From Renibacterium sp043789415 (GTDB lineage: Bacteria > Actinomycetota > Actinomycetes > Actinomycetales > Micrococcaceae), in the NCBI RefSeq assembly GCF_043789415.1, contig NZ_JBDLLW010000001.1, forward strand, positions 1,426,001-1,490,000: a stretch of 64,000 nt of DNA, given 5' to 3'. The notes under the pieces are model-generated. The model did no database searches. It was given only the letters and a program-made list of their open reading frames with translations, and was not told the origin of the DNA. Position numbers and translations under genes: made by a program. Position 1 is the stretch's first letter. The number at the start of each line of letters is the position of its first letter. Positions 1 to 8,183 of the stretch are shown one piece after another.

Positions 1-120
1 TGGACCCAGCATTACGCAAACCTCTGGGAGGGCAGTTGGCAGCGTCTCGACACTCTGCTGAACACCCTCAAACCACAAGAAAAACCACAAGAACCACGAG
101 AAAAGGAACAAGGATCATGA
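1..120 (+). CDS. ArsR-family transcriptional regulator, C-terminal fragment
   Basis: Frame 1 is open from the first base to a TGA at 118-120. It encodes the last 39 residues of a protein that begins outside the window. The visible tail, with WTQHYANLWEGSW then RLDTLLNTL, resembles the C-terminus of small ArsR/SdpR-type winged-helix repressors, which often precede SRPBCC genes. Its stop overlaps the ATG of the next gene (ATGA), a sign of translational coupling. The DNA-binding helices are not visible, so the family is inferred from the tail and the gene pairing. The last residues are rich in Lys, Gln and Glu with a KPQEKPQEP near-repeat. Confidence 0.6.
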   Translation, partial: WTQHYANLWEGSWQRLDTLLNTLKPQEKPQEPREKEQGS

Positions 121-611
121 CTGAAGTAACCAAAGAGATCGTCGACACCGGCGTCGTTATCAGCGCTAGCTTCAAGGCTCCCCGGGAGTTAGTTTTCCGC
201 GCTCATTCGGAATCAGAACTGCTCCGCCAGTGGTGGGGTCCGGAAGGCTTTCCGGTGAGCAATTCGACTATGGATTTCCGGGTTGGCGGCACATGGCTCT
301 ACAGCATGCGCAGCGCCGAGTCCGGTGAAGAATTCTGGTCCAAAGCGGTCTATCACGAGATCGTCGTCCCGGAGAAAATCGTTTGGACCGACGCCTTCTG
401 CGACGCCGAAGGTAAGGTCAACGAAGAGATGCCCCAAGGCACAGCGACCGTGACCTTCACCGAGCAGGACGGCGTCACCACCGTGCGCAGCGAGATTCAC
501 TATGCCGATAATGCACTGCGAGATGCCATCGTGCAGATGGGAATGCTGGAGGGGATGACCATCACTCTCAACCAGCTTGAAACGCTGTTGGAAACCCTCA
601 AAGCCGCTTGA
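117..611 (+). CDS. SRPBCC (AHSA1-like) domain protein
   Basis: A 164-residue protein of the START/SRPBCC ligand-binding fold, AHSA1 subfamily. The whole length is one domain: an N-terminal strand (FKAPRELVFRAH), then the family's LLRQWWGPEGFPV motif, GGTWLYSMRS, and a C-terminal helix (GMLEGMTITLNQLETLLETL). The ATG at 117 was chosen because it overlaps the upstream stop, follows AAGGA, and removes a low-complexity extension of 27 residues. In actinobacteria such genes are commonly cotranscribed with an ArsR-like repressor. The ligand and exact role are unknown. The family call is firm. Confidence 0.88.
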   Translation: MTEVTKEIVDTGVVISASFKAPRELVFRAHSESELLRQWWGPEGFPVSNSTMDFRVGGTWLYSMRSAESGEEFWSKAVYHEIVVPEKIVWTDAFCDAEGKVNEEMPQGTATVTFTEQDGVTTVRSEIHYADNALRDAIVQMGMLEGMTITLNQLETLLETLKAA

Positions 612-624
612 ACCGGTCAGTTCA

Positions 625-653
625 AGCCCACCGAAACGCGGTTTCGGTGGGCT
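625..653. terminator. hairpin downstream of the SRPBCC gene
   Basis: A perfect 13-bp inverted repeat (AGCCCACCGAAAC, 3-nt loop, its complement) begins 14 nt after the SRPBCC stop. There is no long T tract. It probably terminates the ArsR/SRPBCC transcript. Confidence 0.65.
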
Positions 654-659
654 AAACCG

Positions 660-696
660 TCCCTCCCCACTGAATCTCAGATTCAGTGGGGAGGGA
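660..696. repeat. 18-bp perfect palindrome with one central base
   Basis: Two 18-bp arms, starting TCCCTCCCCACTGAATCT, are exact complements around a single C. It lies directly after the first hairpin, between two convergent genes. It may be a second, bidirectional terminator, but it has no loop and no T tract, so a protein-binding palindrome is also possible. Confidence 0.6.
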
Positions 697-769
697 TTCG
701 ATGTTCCACGCTGATTCAGACACCGAGATGCTCAGAAACCGGGGCAGGCGGATAGCCGAAGGCCAGGTA

Positions 770-1252
770 TCAGACTTCGAGGGTGCCCTTCGAAATCGCT
801 TCGCTGCGCTGCACTCGGCTCACCGTGAAAGAGATGATCAACAGCGGTGGCACCACGACAATCACCCAGAACACCCAGCCCGGCGTGTGGAGCTCCTCAG
901 TCAGTTCGAAAGTCTCCTTGACCGCGATCAGAAAAGCTCCGGCGCCGACCGTGATCCAGCCAGTGGCCTTATTGATGTAGGAGACCATGAGCCGGGCATC
1001 GTCGGCGGAGAGCAAGCCGAAGTAGAACTTTCGGTACTCGGCTCCGCGACGCCGTTCCAGGATGATCTTCACCGGAGGCAGGAACCACCACCAAGCGGAC
1101 ACCCGCTTCGGCGCATCCGGCATCGGCTGGGTGGGCATGAAGCGTTTGCCGGCCGCCTCGTGCTCGCGCAGCTCGGTGGCAGCCTGAAAGACCGGACCGG
1201 CCACCAGTAACCAACCTCCGACAAAACCTACAAAGGCGATGAATAGTTCCAT
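770..1252 (-). CDS. small membrane protein, unknown function
   Basis: 160 residues that I do not recognise as a named family. An N-terminal hydrophobic segment (about 3-22) is followed by a charged region with PKRVSAWWWFLPPVKIILERRRGAEYRKFYFGLL. Two further hydrophobic segments lie at about 95-110 and 125-143, so it is probably an integral membrane protein. The ATG at 1252 has no clear ribosome binding site. It is convergent with the SRPBCC gene and shares the hairpin region with it. Nothing nearby suggests a role. Confidence 0.6.
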   Translation of the reverse strand: MELFIAFVGFVGGWLLVAGPVFQAATELREHEAAGKRFMPTQPMPDAPKRVSAWWWFLPPVKIILERRRGAEYRKFYFGLLSADDARLMVSYINKATGWITVGAGAFLIAVKETFELTEELHTPGWVFWVIVVVPPLLIISFTVSRVQRSEAISKGTLEV

Positions 1253-1306
1253 GTGGATATGTTAGAGGATCGGTTCTGCGAAGATTTCTAGCGGGGCATT
1301 AGCGGG

Positions 1307-1783
1307 TCAGTCGCCGTTGTAAGCCTTTTCCAGTTCCTCGATGATGAGCTTCCGCTGCCCCATCAGAACGTTCATCGCTCGCTGGACTGCTTCCGGGTCC
1401 GGCCCGCTCATCAAATCGGCCAAGACTGAGGGCACCACTTGCCAGGACAGCCCGTACTTATCCTTGAGCCAGCCGCAATACCCCGGCTCGCCGCCATCCG
1501 CACTGAGTTTTTCCCAGTAATAATCGACTTCAGCCTGGTCCGCACAGTCGATCTGCAGCGAGATGGCCTCGGTAAAAGTGAATTCCGGGCCGCCATTGAG
1601 CGCGGTGAAACGCTGCCCGTCTAGTTCGAAGTCAACGGTCAGCACAGTGCCCGCTGGGAAAGGGGCTCCTTCGGAGTAATAGCTGGTCTTATTGATCTTC
1701 GAATTCTTGAAAATGCCGCAATAGTACTCAGCGGCCTCTGCCGCCTGGGTGTGAAACCAGAGGCAATTGGTGATCGCAGGCAT
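1307..1783 (-). CDS. VOC-fold protein, PhnB / 3-demethylubiquinone-methyltransferase-like
   Basis: 158 residues. The N-terminal LWFHTQAAEAAEYYCGIFKNSKI, the middle LDGQRFTALNGGPEFTF and the closing CGWLKDKYGLSWQVVP are typical of the PhnB-like branch of the glyoxalase/VOC fold. Members are small metal-binding or degenerate dimeric proteins, and most have no proven reaction. The ATG at 1783 has AGGAGG seven bases upstream, which favours it over an ATG 33 nt further out. The old 'methyltransferase' label for this family is misleading. The substrate is unknown. Confidence 0.85.
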   Translation of the reverse strand: MPAITNCLWFHTQAAEAAEYYCGIFKNSKINKTSYYSEGAPFPAGTVLTVDFELDGQRFTALNGGPEFTFTEAISLQIDCADQAEVDYYWEKLSADGGEPGYCGWLKDKYGLSWQVVPSVLADLMSGPDPEAVQRAMNVLMGQRKLIIEELEKAYNGD

Positions 1784-1913
1784 CGGAATTCCTCCTGTGT
1801 CTTCATGGCCCGCCACGGTGCGGACACTCAGAGTCTATTCCCTGGGAGCCGTGAGAAGGCAGCCCCGATCACCTGGAGGCGCCGGGGCGAGGGCGATTCA
1901 GTATGATGCAGCT

Positions 1914-3002
1914 ATGCCTGACTCTTCGACGCCTTCGGCTGCGCCACTCGCTAAAGCTGCTCCGGTGATCGCCATTTGCGCTCCTCTGGAAGCAGAGTTG
2001 GTCGAGCAGATCAGACAGAGCTGTCCGTCAGCTACCGTGCTCTACGATCAGGCACTGCTTCCTCCCGAGCGATTCCCGGCAGATCATTCGGGCGATCCTG
2101 AGTTTCAGCGCGACTCCGAGCATGAATCCCGCTATTGGCAGAATATCCGGCAGGCCGACGCGCTCTACGGAATCCCCAACGAATCCCCGGCAGATCTGGC
2201 CCGTGCGATCCGGGAAAATCCGCAACTGCGCTGGGTGCATGCGATGGCGGCTGGGGCGGGTGGCACGGTACGAGCCGCACAGCTCAACTCCGAGGAACTC
2301 AGCCGAGTGACCGTCACCACCTCTGCGGGAGTGCACGCTCTGCCCCTGGCAGAATTCACCTTGATGGGTCTGCTGAACGGCTTCAAGCGGGTCGCCGAAT
2401 TACAGCAGGATCAGCGGGCCAAACACTGGCCGGAGCTCCGGGTGCCCACCCGCCTTCTCTCCGGTTCCAGGCTGGTGATCTCAGGGCTCGGCGAAATCGG
2501 CAAGGAAACCGCCCGGCTGGCCAGGGCGCTCGGCATGTCTGTCAGCGGCAGCAAGCGCACGGCGACACCCTTGGAAGGCGTCGACACCGTGGTGAGCAAT
2601 GACGGCCTGCCAGCCCTGCTCAGCGAAGCGGACGCCGTCGTCAATACCTTGCCTGCCACCGCTGAGACCGAGCGGCTCTTCGACGCCGAAATGTTCTCTG
2701 CATTCAAACCCGGTGCGATCTTCATCAATGTTGGCCGTGGCAGCGTGGTGGATGAAGCAGCACTGCTCGCGGCCTTGGACGACGGCAGGGTGGGCTATGC
2801 CTGCCTCGACGTCTTCGATAAGGAACCACTGCCCGCATCGAGCCCGCTCTGGGAGCATCCCCGGGTGCTGATCTCCCCGCACACCTCCGCTCTGAGCCTG
2901 GCAGAGAACAGGCTCATCGCGGAGCGCTTCATCTCGAACCTGAGGCTCTTCATCGAAGGCACTCCGATGCCGCACTCCGTCGATCCGGTGCATTTCTACT
3001 GA
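1914..3002 (+). CDS. D-isomer-specific 2-hydroxyacid dehydrogenase
   Basis: 362 residues, an NAD(P)-dependent oxidoreductase acting on 2-hydroxy or 2-keto acids. The Rossmann motif GLGEIG is at 191-196. The catalytic Arg (INVGRGSVVDEAAL, R275), Glu (DVFDKEPLP, E304) and His (LISPHTS, H323) are all present. The ATG at 1914 starts a sensible N-terminus, whereas the longer open frame would run back into the divergent VOC gene. No substrate-defining residues can be read with confidence. It lies divergent to the VOC gene and is followed by a short tandem repeat and a hairpin. Confidence 0.9.
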   Translation: MPDSSTPSAAPLAKAAPVIAICAPLEAELVEQIRQSCPSATVLYDQALLPPERFPADHSGDPEFQRDSEHESRYWQNIRQADALYGIPNESPADLARAIRENPQLRWVHAMAAGAGGTVRAAQLNSEELSRVTVTTSAGVHALPLAEFTLMGLLNGFKRVAELQQDQRAKHWPELRVPTRLLSGSRLVISGLGEIGKETARLARALGMSVSGSKRTATPLEGVDTVVSNDGLPALLSEADAVVNTLPATAETERLFDAEMFSAFKPGAIFINVGRGSVVDEAALLAALDDGRVGYACLDVFDKEPLPASSPLWEHPRVLISPHTSALSLAENRLIAERFISNLRLFIEGTPMPHSVDPVHFY

Positions 3003-3008
3003 GCAGCT

Positions 3009-3056
3009 GATCAACTGGCCCGAGACTCAACTGGTCCGAGACTCAACTGGTCCGAG
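3009..3056. repeat. three tandem copies of a 16-bp unit
   Basis: Units at 3009-3024, 3025-3040 and 3041-3056. The last two are identical (ACTCAACTGGTCCGAG). The first differs in two or three bases. They lie directly after the dehydrogenase stop. The role is unknown. Confidence 0.85.
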
Positions 3057-3065
3057 GCTTAAAAG

Positions 3066-3100
3066 GCGCATCCCCGGCGGGAAATCCACCGGGGACGCGC
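3066..3100. terminator. bidirectional terminator hairpin
   Basis: GCGCATCCCCGG pairs with CCGGGGACGCGC (one mismatch, 11-nt loop) between two convergent genes. No T run is seen. Confidence 0.65.
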
Positions 3101-3124
3101 TGGGCGCGAACTACTTCCCTCAGC

Positions 3125-4318
3125 CTAGTTGAACGGGCCGATCTCAATCCCCGCGGAGAGCGGATCCGGATCGTAGACCAGTGATTCAAAGCCTCCGACG
3201 TCGTCGAAGGGGAAGGCGTAAGCGTTTCCGTTCGCCATATTGGCGTGAATGATCCTGGCGTAGTGGTTGGTGCGGGCGTTCTGATAATAAGTGCCCGCGT
3301 TCAGAGCCGGTTGCTGGGAGTTATCGGCCAGCGTGGAACGGTTCAGCGCAGCGCCGAGAGTTCGTGCGATCGGCCCGACCACCTGGTCATTGGGTGCGAA
3401 CAGATTGCCATCGCAGTTCCAGACATTAGCGCTGCTCGGCTTATTGAAGCTCGCCGCGAAGTTCCCCGAGCTATCGGTGAAATTCATTACGTTGCCAGAA
3501 GTCCGACCGGTGAAGACGATATTCGGTTGGTCAGTGAAAGGCCGAACTGTCAGCGGGGTGTTCACATAGGTGTTCCACGCCCGGTTGATCTCGGAGTCGA
3601 GATAACCGCTGTCGAGCAGGCCGACACCTGTCGCTTTACCCGCGGAAAGCACCCTCAGCACGGTGCCGTCACTGCGCTTGATCACCGAGCGCTGCCAATC
3701 CGGCAGAGCCTGGATCTGCTGCACAACATTATTACGCCCTTGCGCAACCAATTGTCCGCTGCGTTTTACCGAGCCGTTCTGCGCGGTAACGGTGACCGCG
3801 TGCGGAATGGCGAACATATCCACTTGGGAAGAATTGAGCCACAAGCCCTGATCGTTATAAGTAAATTCGGTGAAATCGAACAGGATGTTGTAGTTCGGGT
3901 CCGGCGGATTCGCAGCATCGGGCTGAACTAAACCGTCCGGAGTAAGCCGGAAATCCAGTTTGCTGCCGAAGGCCAAGTAAAGCCGTCCGGAGAAACCCCG
4001 GGGAACGAGCACCGAAGTCGTCCCGCCGATTCCCGGCCCCAGCATCGAAGCATCCGGCGCGGGCGACGGCGGAATAGAACCAGCAGGCCAGGGCTGGAAG
4101 TTTCCGGCCGGATCGACGTAGCCGAGTCGCCCGGTCCCGAGGTCAGTTCCCATCACATAGAGGTACAGCGTTTGATTCAGATCCGAGCCATTGCTGATCC
4201 TGAAAGTCAGCTTAGCTGCAGTGGCGGCCGCGGTCTGAGCCGAAGACAATGCCAGTGCTGTCGGCACCAGAAGTGCCGGTGCGGTGAGCAACAGTGCTCG
4301 TCGCGAAAATGGTTCCAT
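3125..4318 (-). CDS. secreted glycoside hydrolase family 64 beta-1,3-glucanase
   Basis: 397 residues. The N-terminus carries an export signal (SRRALLLTAPALLVPTALAL, then AxA-type sites around residue 30). The twin arginine suggests Tat export. The mature part matches the laminaripentaose-producing GH64 enzymes: an N-terminal barrel with NGSDLNQTLYLYVMGTD, FSGRLYLAFGSKLDF and FDFTEFTYND, then HAVTVTAQNG, and a C-terminal half with NVWNCDGNLFAP and ARIIHANMANGNAYAFPFDD. It should cut beta-1,3-glucan of fungal walls or storage laminarin outside the cell. AGAGGAA precedes the ATG. No carbohydrate-binding module is attached. The upstream 4319-4440 is markedly AT-rich and must hold its promoter. 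Confidence 0.88.
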   Translation of the reverse strand: MEPFSRRALLLTAPALLVPTALALSSAQTAAATAAKLTFRISNGSDLNQTLYLYVMGTDLGTGRLGYVDPAGNFQPWPAGSIPPSPAPDASMLGPGIGGTTSVLVPRGFSGRLYLAFGSKLDFRLTPDGLVQPDAANPPDPNYNILFDFTEFTYNDQGLWLNSSQVDMFAIPHAVTVTAQNGSVKRSGQLVAQGRNNVVQQIQALPDWQRSVIKRSDGTVLRVLSAGKATGVGLLDSGYLDSEINRAWNTYVNTPLTVRPFTDQPNIVFTGRTSGNVMNFTDSSGNFAASFNKPSSANVWNCDGNLFAPNDQVVGPIARTLGAALNRSTLADNSQQPALNAGTYYQNARTNHYARIIHANMANGNAYAFPFDDVGGFESLVYDPDPLSAGIEIGPFN

Positions 4319-4611
4319 AGTGATTCCTCTTTGAATGGTCTGGATAAATTTTCTGCGTTACAGAATGATATTTAGCATTAAAATTGCGCAAAAATACAGA
4401 AAAATTTATAAAAACTTTCAGTAAATTCCTCAGGGGAAATTTATGTAAGTATTTCCACGTAACTGAGGTGAGCCCCGGAAATATGCGTCAGATATTCCTC
4501 CGGCTCTTCGCTGCTGGAAAGCCTGAGTAGGTGTCCCAGCCATCCACAGCGCTGAGTTATCGAAGCAGCGGTCGCCCTCCGGCCAGGCGGCGGCGTGAGT
4601 ACAGTGGAGTT

Positions 4612-5112
4612 ATGACATCTCCGTACCGCATCATCGCTGTGTGCACCGGAAATATCTGCCGCTCCCCGATGGCCGAACTGATGATCAAGCAGGCTCTGCA
4701 ACAGCATTTCAGTGAATCTGCGGTTGAACTGGACTCCGCCGGGACCACGAGCGGTGAGCAGGGAAATCCGATCGACCCACGAGCAGCCAGCGTTTTACGC
4801 CGTCATGGAATCAGCGAGTCGGGGCAACATCGGGCCAGAAAGATCCGCACGGAGGATCTACAGCGCAATGATCTGGTGCTGGCTCTGGATACTGATCATG
4901 CTGCTTGGCTGCGGCGTCAGTGCTCCCCGCAAGACAGCTCGAAAATCCATTTGCTACGAGAGTTCGACCCTCAGGCCGCTCCGGACGAATGGGGAATCGC
5001 AGACCCTTGGTACGGCGAGCTAGCTGATTTCGAGCAGTGCTATCAGCTGATCGCTGCCGCGCTTCCAGGCATCGTGGAACAGGTTCGCTGCTCAGTGGCC
5101 GGTCATGTCTGA
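4612..5112 (+). CDS. low-molecular-weight protein tyrosine phosphatase
   Basis: 166 residues. The P-loop CTGNICRS lies at 11-18 (nucleophile C11, R17) and the general acid Asp in IADPWYG at D131, the full catalytic set of this family. It removes phosphate from protein tyrosines or arginines in the cytoplasm. The ATG at 4612 places the P-loop at the usual distance from the start. Its stop overlaps the start of the next gene by 8 nt, so the phosphatase and the PabB fusion are probably cotranscribed, although no functional link is obvious. Confidence 0.92.
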   Translation: MTSPYRIIAVCTGNICRSPMAELMIKQALQQHFSESAVELDSAGTTSGEQGNPIDPRAASVLRRHGISESGQHRARKIRTEDLQRNDLVLALDTDHAAWLRRQCSPQDSSKIHLLREFDPQAAPDEWGIADPWYGELADFEQCYQLIAAALPGIVEQVRCSVAGHV

Positions 5113-7237
5113 GCCACCACTCACCGGCACGTCGCAGCGTTCGACGCGCAGACCGCTGCTGATCGCCATCGATGGCCGCTCCGGGGCAGGTAAGACCTCA
5201 CTCGCGCTGGAGTTGGCGTCATTATTACGTGAACATCGAGAGGTTTCGCTCTTCCATTTGGAGGATGTCTACCCTGGCTGGAACGGCTTAGCGGCCGGCG
5301 TCGACCGTTATGTGCAGACCGTGCTGACCCCCTTAAACGAGGGAAGGGATGCGCGGTGGATCAGCTGGGATTGGCAGAACCACTTCGACGGCGCGGTGCG
5401 GGAGACAGCCGCCGCCCCGATCGTGATCGTGGAGGGCGTGGGAGTAGCACATTCCAGCGCCGCCGCTTTTCTCGATGTGGTGATCTGGGTGCACGCTGCG
5501 GACTCCGTTCGCAAAGAACGTGCGTTAGCACGCGATGGCGAGAACTACGCTCCCTACTGGGATCGTTGGGCGGCCCAGGAGACCGAGCTGCTCATTCAGC
5601 ACGACCCTGCGGAAACAGCCGCGATCCTAGTCGATTCGGCCGCTGGTTCCACTCCTGTAGAGCCGACTGATGTGCTGCTTGCGCTGTGCGCCCTGCCTGA
5701 ATTGAGTGGGCTGCTGGCGCCGGAGATCTCGGCGGAGAAGGAACACCGTTTGCGGGCCAGCAGTATGCCTTTCGAAGGCGATACCCTCGGTCTTTTCACT
5801 ACCCTTTACGGTTCAGCAGAGCATTCCGTCTGGCTGGACAGTTCCGATGCGGCAGCGGCCAGCGGCAGGAATCGCTTCTCGGTGATGGCGGACGACGACG
5901 GCCCGCTCGGCCAATACGCCTGGCACAGCTCCGGAGTGACCCGGCAGAGTTTCCGCGGGGTTGAAGTGAAGATGACGGAGCCCTTCTTCCACTGGCTGGA
6001 CAGGCGCTGGGGGTCTCGCCAGCCGGGAGCCGATCCAGTGGTAGAACGAATTCAGGGCGAACGCCCCGGAGTCGAGGCCGAACTCGGAGATCGAGGCTTT
6101 AAGCTGGGCTGGCTGGGATATCTCGGCTATGAGCTGAAACGGGAGACCGGCGGCACCGATCATCAAGAGCGCTCCAGCCAAGTGCCCGACGCCGCACTGA
6201 TCTTCGCCGGTCGCGCCGTCGTGGTCGATCACCAGGAGAAGCAGCTCTGGGCCCTCAGCCTTGGCCCTGACCAGGATCACTGGGCCGAAACCGTGCAGGC
6301 TGCCGCGCGTTCGACGAGCACCCTAGCTGAAGCGGCACCCGAGCCGGCAACCGGACCGCCCACCGTGGCAGCGGCTCCCCGGGTGCGTGACGACGTCACT
6401 GCTTATAAGGCCAAAATCGCCCTGGCACAGGGGCAGATTGTGGAGGGTAACAGCTACGAAGTCTGCCTGACCACGGCTGTTGAATTCGAAGTCGACGCCG
6501 AGCCGCTGGTTCTGTACTCTCAGCTGCGCCGCACGAATCCGGCACCTTTTGCTTCGTATCTGCGCTTCGAGGGACTTGCTGTGCTGAGCAGCTCACCTGA
6601 GCGGTTCCTCAGTGTCAGCGGCGATGGCGCGCTCACTGCGGAACCGATCAAGGGCACCAGGCCACGCGATGTCGATCCGGTGAAGGATGCTGCACTCCAT
6701 GATGAACTAGCTCATTCCGCCAAAGATCAGGCGGAGAACGTGATGATCGTCGATCTGATGCGCAACGACCTCTCGCATTTCGCCGAACCGGAATCGGTCA
6801 AGGTCAGCAGGCTCTTCGCGGTGGAGAGCTACGCTAGCGTGCATCAGCTGGTGAGTACCGTGGAGGCCCGGTTAAGGCGCGGGGCTTCTCGGGCGGAGGC
6901 TGTGTCAGCGGCTTTCCCCGCGGGCTCAATGACCGGGGCTCCGAAGATCAGCACAATGAACATTCTGGACGACCTGGAATCCCGGCCACGGGGTGTTTAC
7001 TCCGGTGCGATCGGGTATTTCTCTCGCGATGGCAGCTGCGATCTTTCGGTGGTGATCCGCACGCTGGTACTTCAGGGCACGCTTATTGACGGCGGCGCTG
7101 CGAGCCGCTGGTCGGCCAGCCTAGGAGTCGGCGGGGCGATCACCGCTGATTCGGTGCCCGAAGAGGAGTGGCAAGAAGTGGGTGCCAAGGCGTCCGGTGT
7201 GTTGCGGGCGCTGGGGCTGGAGTTTCCGGCGGGGTAA
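5105..7237 (+). CDS. pabB: aminodeoxychorismate synthase component I with N-terminal P-loop kinase-like domain
   Basis: 710 residues in one unbroken frame, well over the usual size of PabB. Residues 1-200 form a uridine-kinase-like P-loop domain with Walker A GRSGAGKT at 24-31 and LEDVYPGWNG. The remainder is an anthranilate-synthase-I/PabB domain: an N-terminal subdomain (LGWLGYLGYELK) and a chorismate-binding C-terminal half (GNSYEVCLTT, SSPERFL, SMTGAPK, YSGAIGYFS). PIKGTRPR carries Lys516, the residue that marks aminodeoxychorismate synthase; anthranilate synthases have Ala there. It converts chorismate to ADC for p-aminobenzoate and folate. PabC lies downstream. No glutaminase (PabA) is visible in the window. 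The N-terminal domain's role is unknown. Confidence 0.88.
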   Translation: MSEPPLTGTSQRSTRRPLLIAIDGRSGAGKTSLALELASLLREHREVSLFHLEDVYPGWNGLAAGVDRYVQTVLTPLNEGRDARWISWDWQNHFDGAVRETAAAPIVIVEGVGVAHSSAAAFLDVVIWVHAADSVRKERALARDGENYAPYWDRWAAQETELLIQHDPAETAAILVDSAAGSTPVEPTDVLLALCALPELSGLLAPEISAEKEHRLRASSMPFEGDTLGLFTTLYGSAEHSVWLDSSDAAAASGRNRFSVMADDDGPLGQYAWHSSGVTRQSFRGVEVKMTEPFFHWLDRRWGSRQPGADPVVERIQGERPGVEAELGDRGFKLGWLGYLGYELKRETGGTDHQERSSQVPDAALIFAGRAVVVDHQEKQLWALSLGPDQDHWAETVQAAARSTSTLAEAAPEPATGPPTVAAAPRVRDDVTAYKAKIALAQGQIVEGNSYEVCLTTAVEFEVDAEPLVLYSQLRRTNPAPFASYLRFEGLAVLSSSPERFLSVSGDGALTAEPIKGTRPRDVDPVKDAALHDELAHSAKDQAENVMIVDLMRNDLSHFAEPESVKVSRLFAVESYASVHQLVSTVEARLRRGASRAEAVSAAFPAGSMTGAPKISTMNILDDLESRPRGVYSGAIGYFSRDGSCDLSVVIRTLVLQGTLIDGGAASRWSASLGVGGAITADSVPEEEWQEVGAKASGVLRALGLEFPAG

Positions 7238-7765
7238 TTCGCGCGGGGAGGTTGGCATGGCGCGGTTGGCGCGGCGCGATTGGCGCGGAAGTACTGCGAA
7301 TCACCAACTTGGACAAAGGGACACGGTCTCGGCCTCCGTTGAATAAGTAACTGAACCTAGCCCCAAAGGAATAATGCCACCTCTCAGCTGGGATCCGGTC
7401 AAACAACTGGAAAACCTGAAGAATCTCTGATCCTCCGGGCAACGGAGATTGACCCCTAACTACATGCCGGCGATCAATCCAAGTAACCAAGCCAGGCATG
7501 AGACCCTCGAGGTGGTTGGTAGGAACTCACAATAGTTCCTACCAACCACCTCATTCATTGCCCTCGCCCCGTTCCTTCCGATTCGGTCTCGGTCAACGCA
7601 TCGAACCTCAATAACCAACAAAACTTTCCAATCGTCATCCGGAAAACCTGAAAGCAGAAGAAACCAAAGAATACGAACTACTGAACACGGTCGATGATCT
7701 CTCCTCCCCACCTACCCCAGGCATAAAATGACCCCGAAGGCTTCGGCACGCCCAAGGAGAGAATC
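7238..7765. other. 528-bp intergenic stretch without a supported gene
   Basis: The first 60 bases are a GC-rich run of GGCGCGG-like near repeats. The rest is unusually AC/AT-rich for this genome. It holds one long inverted repeat (7509-7552), a short CCGAAGGCTTCGG hairpin near 7733, and the DoxX ribosome binding site. Short open frames on both strands show no recognisable domain and look random. The compositional contrast may mark old insertion scar DNA. Confidence 0.5.
7509..7552. repeat. 19-bp perfect inverted repeat
   Basis: GAGGTGGTTGGTAGGAACT, a 6-nt loop, then its exact complement. It lies about 270 bp after the pabB stop with no T tract. It could be a terminator or a remnant palindromic repeat. 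Confidence 0.75.
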
Positions 7766-8128
7766 ATGAACATCGCACTCTGGATCGTCGCTGGACTGCT
7801 CGCCCTGGCCTATTTGGGAGCGGGCGGCGTCAAGATCATCCAACCCAAAGAAAAGCTGGTCGGGCAGATGGGCTGGGTGGAGAACGCCTCCACTGGCTTG
7901 GTGAAGTTCGTCGGTGCCGTCGAAGTGCTCGGCGCTATCGGGCTGATCCTGCCGCAGCTCACCGGCGTCGCACCGATTCTCACCCCGCTGGCCGCCCTTG
8001 GCCTGGTACTGATCCAGATCGGTGCCATCGTGGTGCATATCCGCCGAGCTGAAATCAAGAACCTGCCGGTGAATATCGTGCTCTTGCTGCTTGCCGCCTT
8101 CGTGATGGTGTTCCGCTTCGCTGGCTAA
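7766..8128 (+). CDS. DoxX-family membrane protein
   Basis: 120 residues with four hydrophobic segments (about 3-22, 48-66, 70-90, 98-117). The pattern (LAYLGAGGVKIIQPKEKL, FVGAVEVLGAIGLILP, then PLAALGLVLIQIGAIVVH) is that of the DoxX/DUF4870-like quinone-interacting membrane family. AAGGAGAG precedes the ATG. The biochemical role of most members is unsettled; some act in membrane redox stress. It appears to be a single gene, with PabC following after 55 bp. Confidence 0.85.
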   Translation: MNIALWIVAGLLALAYLGAGGVKIIQPKEKLVGQMGWVENASTGLVKFVGAVEVLGAIGLILPQLTGVAPILTPLAALGLVLIQIGAIVVHIRRAEIKNLPVNIVLLLLAAFVMVFRFAG

Positions 8129-8183
8129 AACTCAACCAATAAACCTGAGCGGCTCAGGAACCAAAAACCAGTACGCTGAATTC

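Noticed and set aside
686..1210. 174-codon plus-strand open frame
   Set aside because: It lies opposite the membrane protein gene, has a highly charged random composition and begins inside the palindrome.
7460..7711. 83-codon minus-strand open frame in the pabB-doxX gap
   Set aside because: No domain and no ribosome binding site, and it crosses the long inverted repeat.
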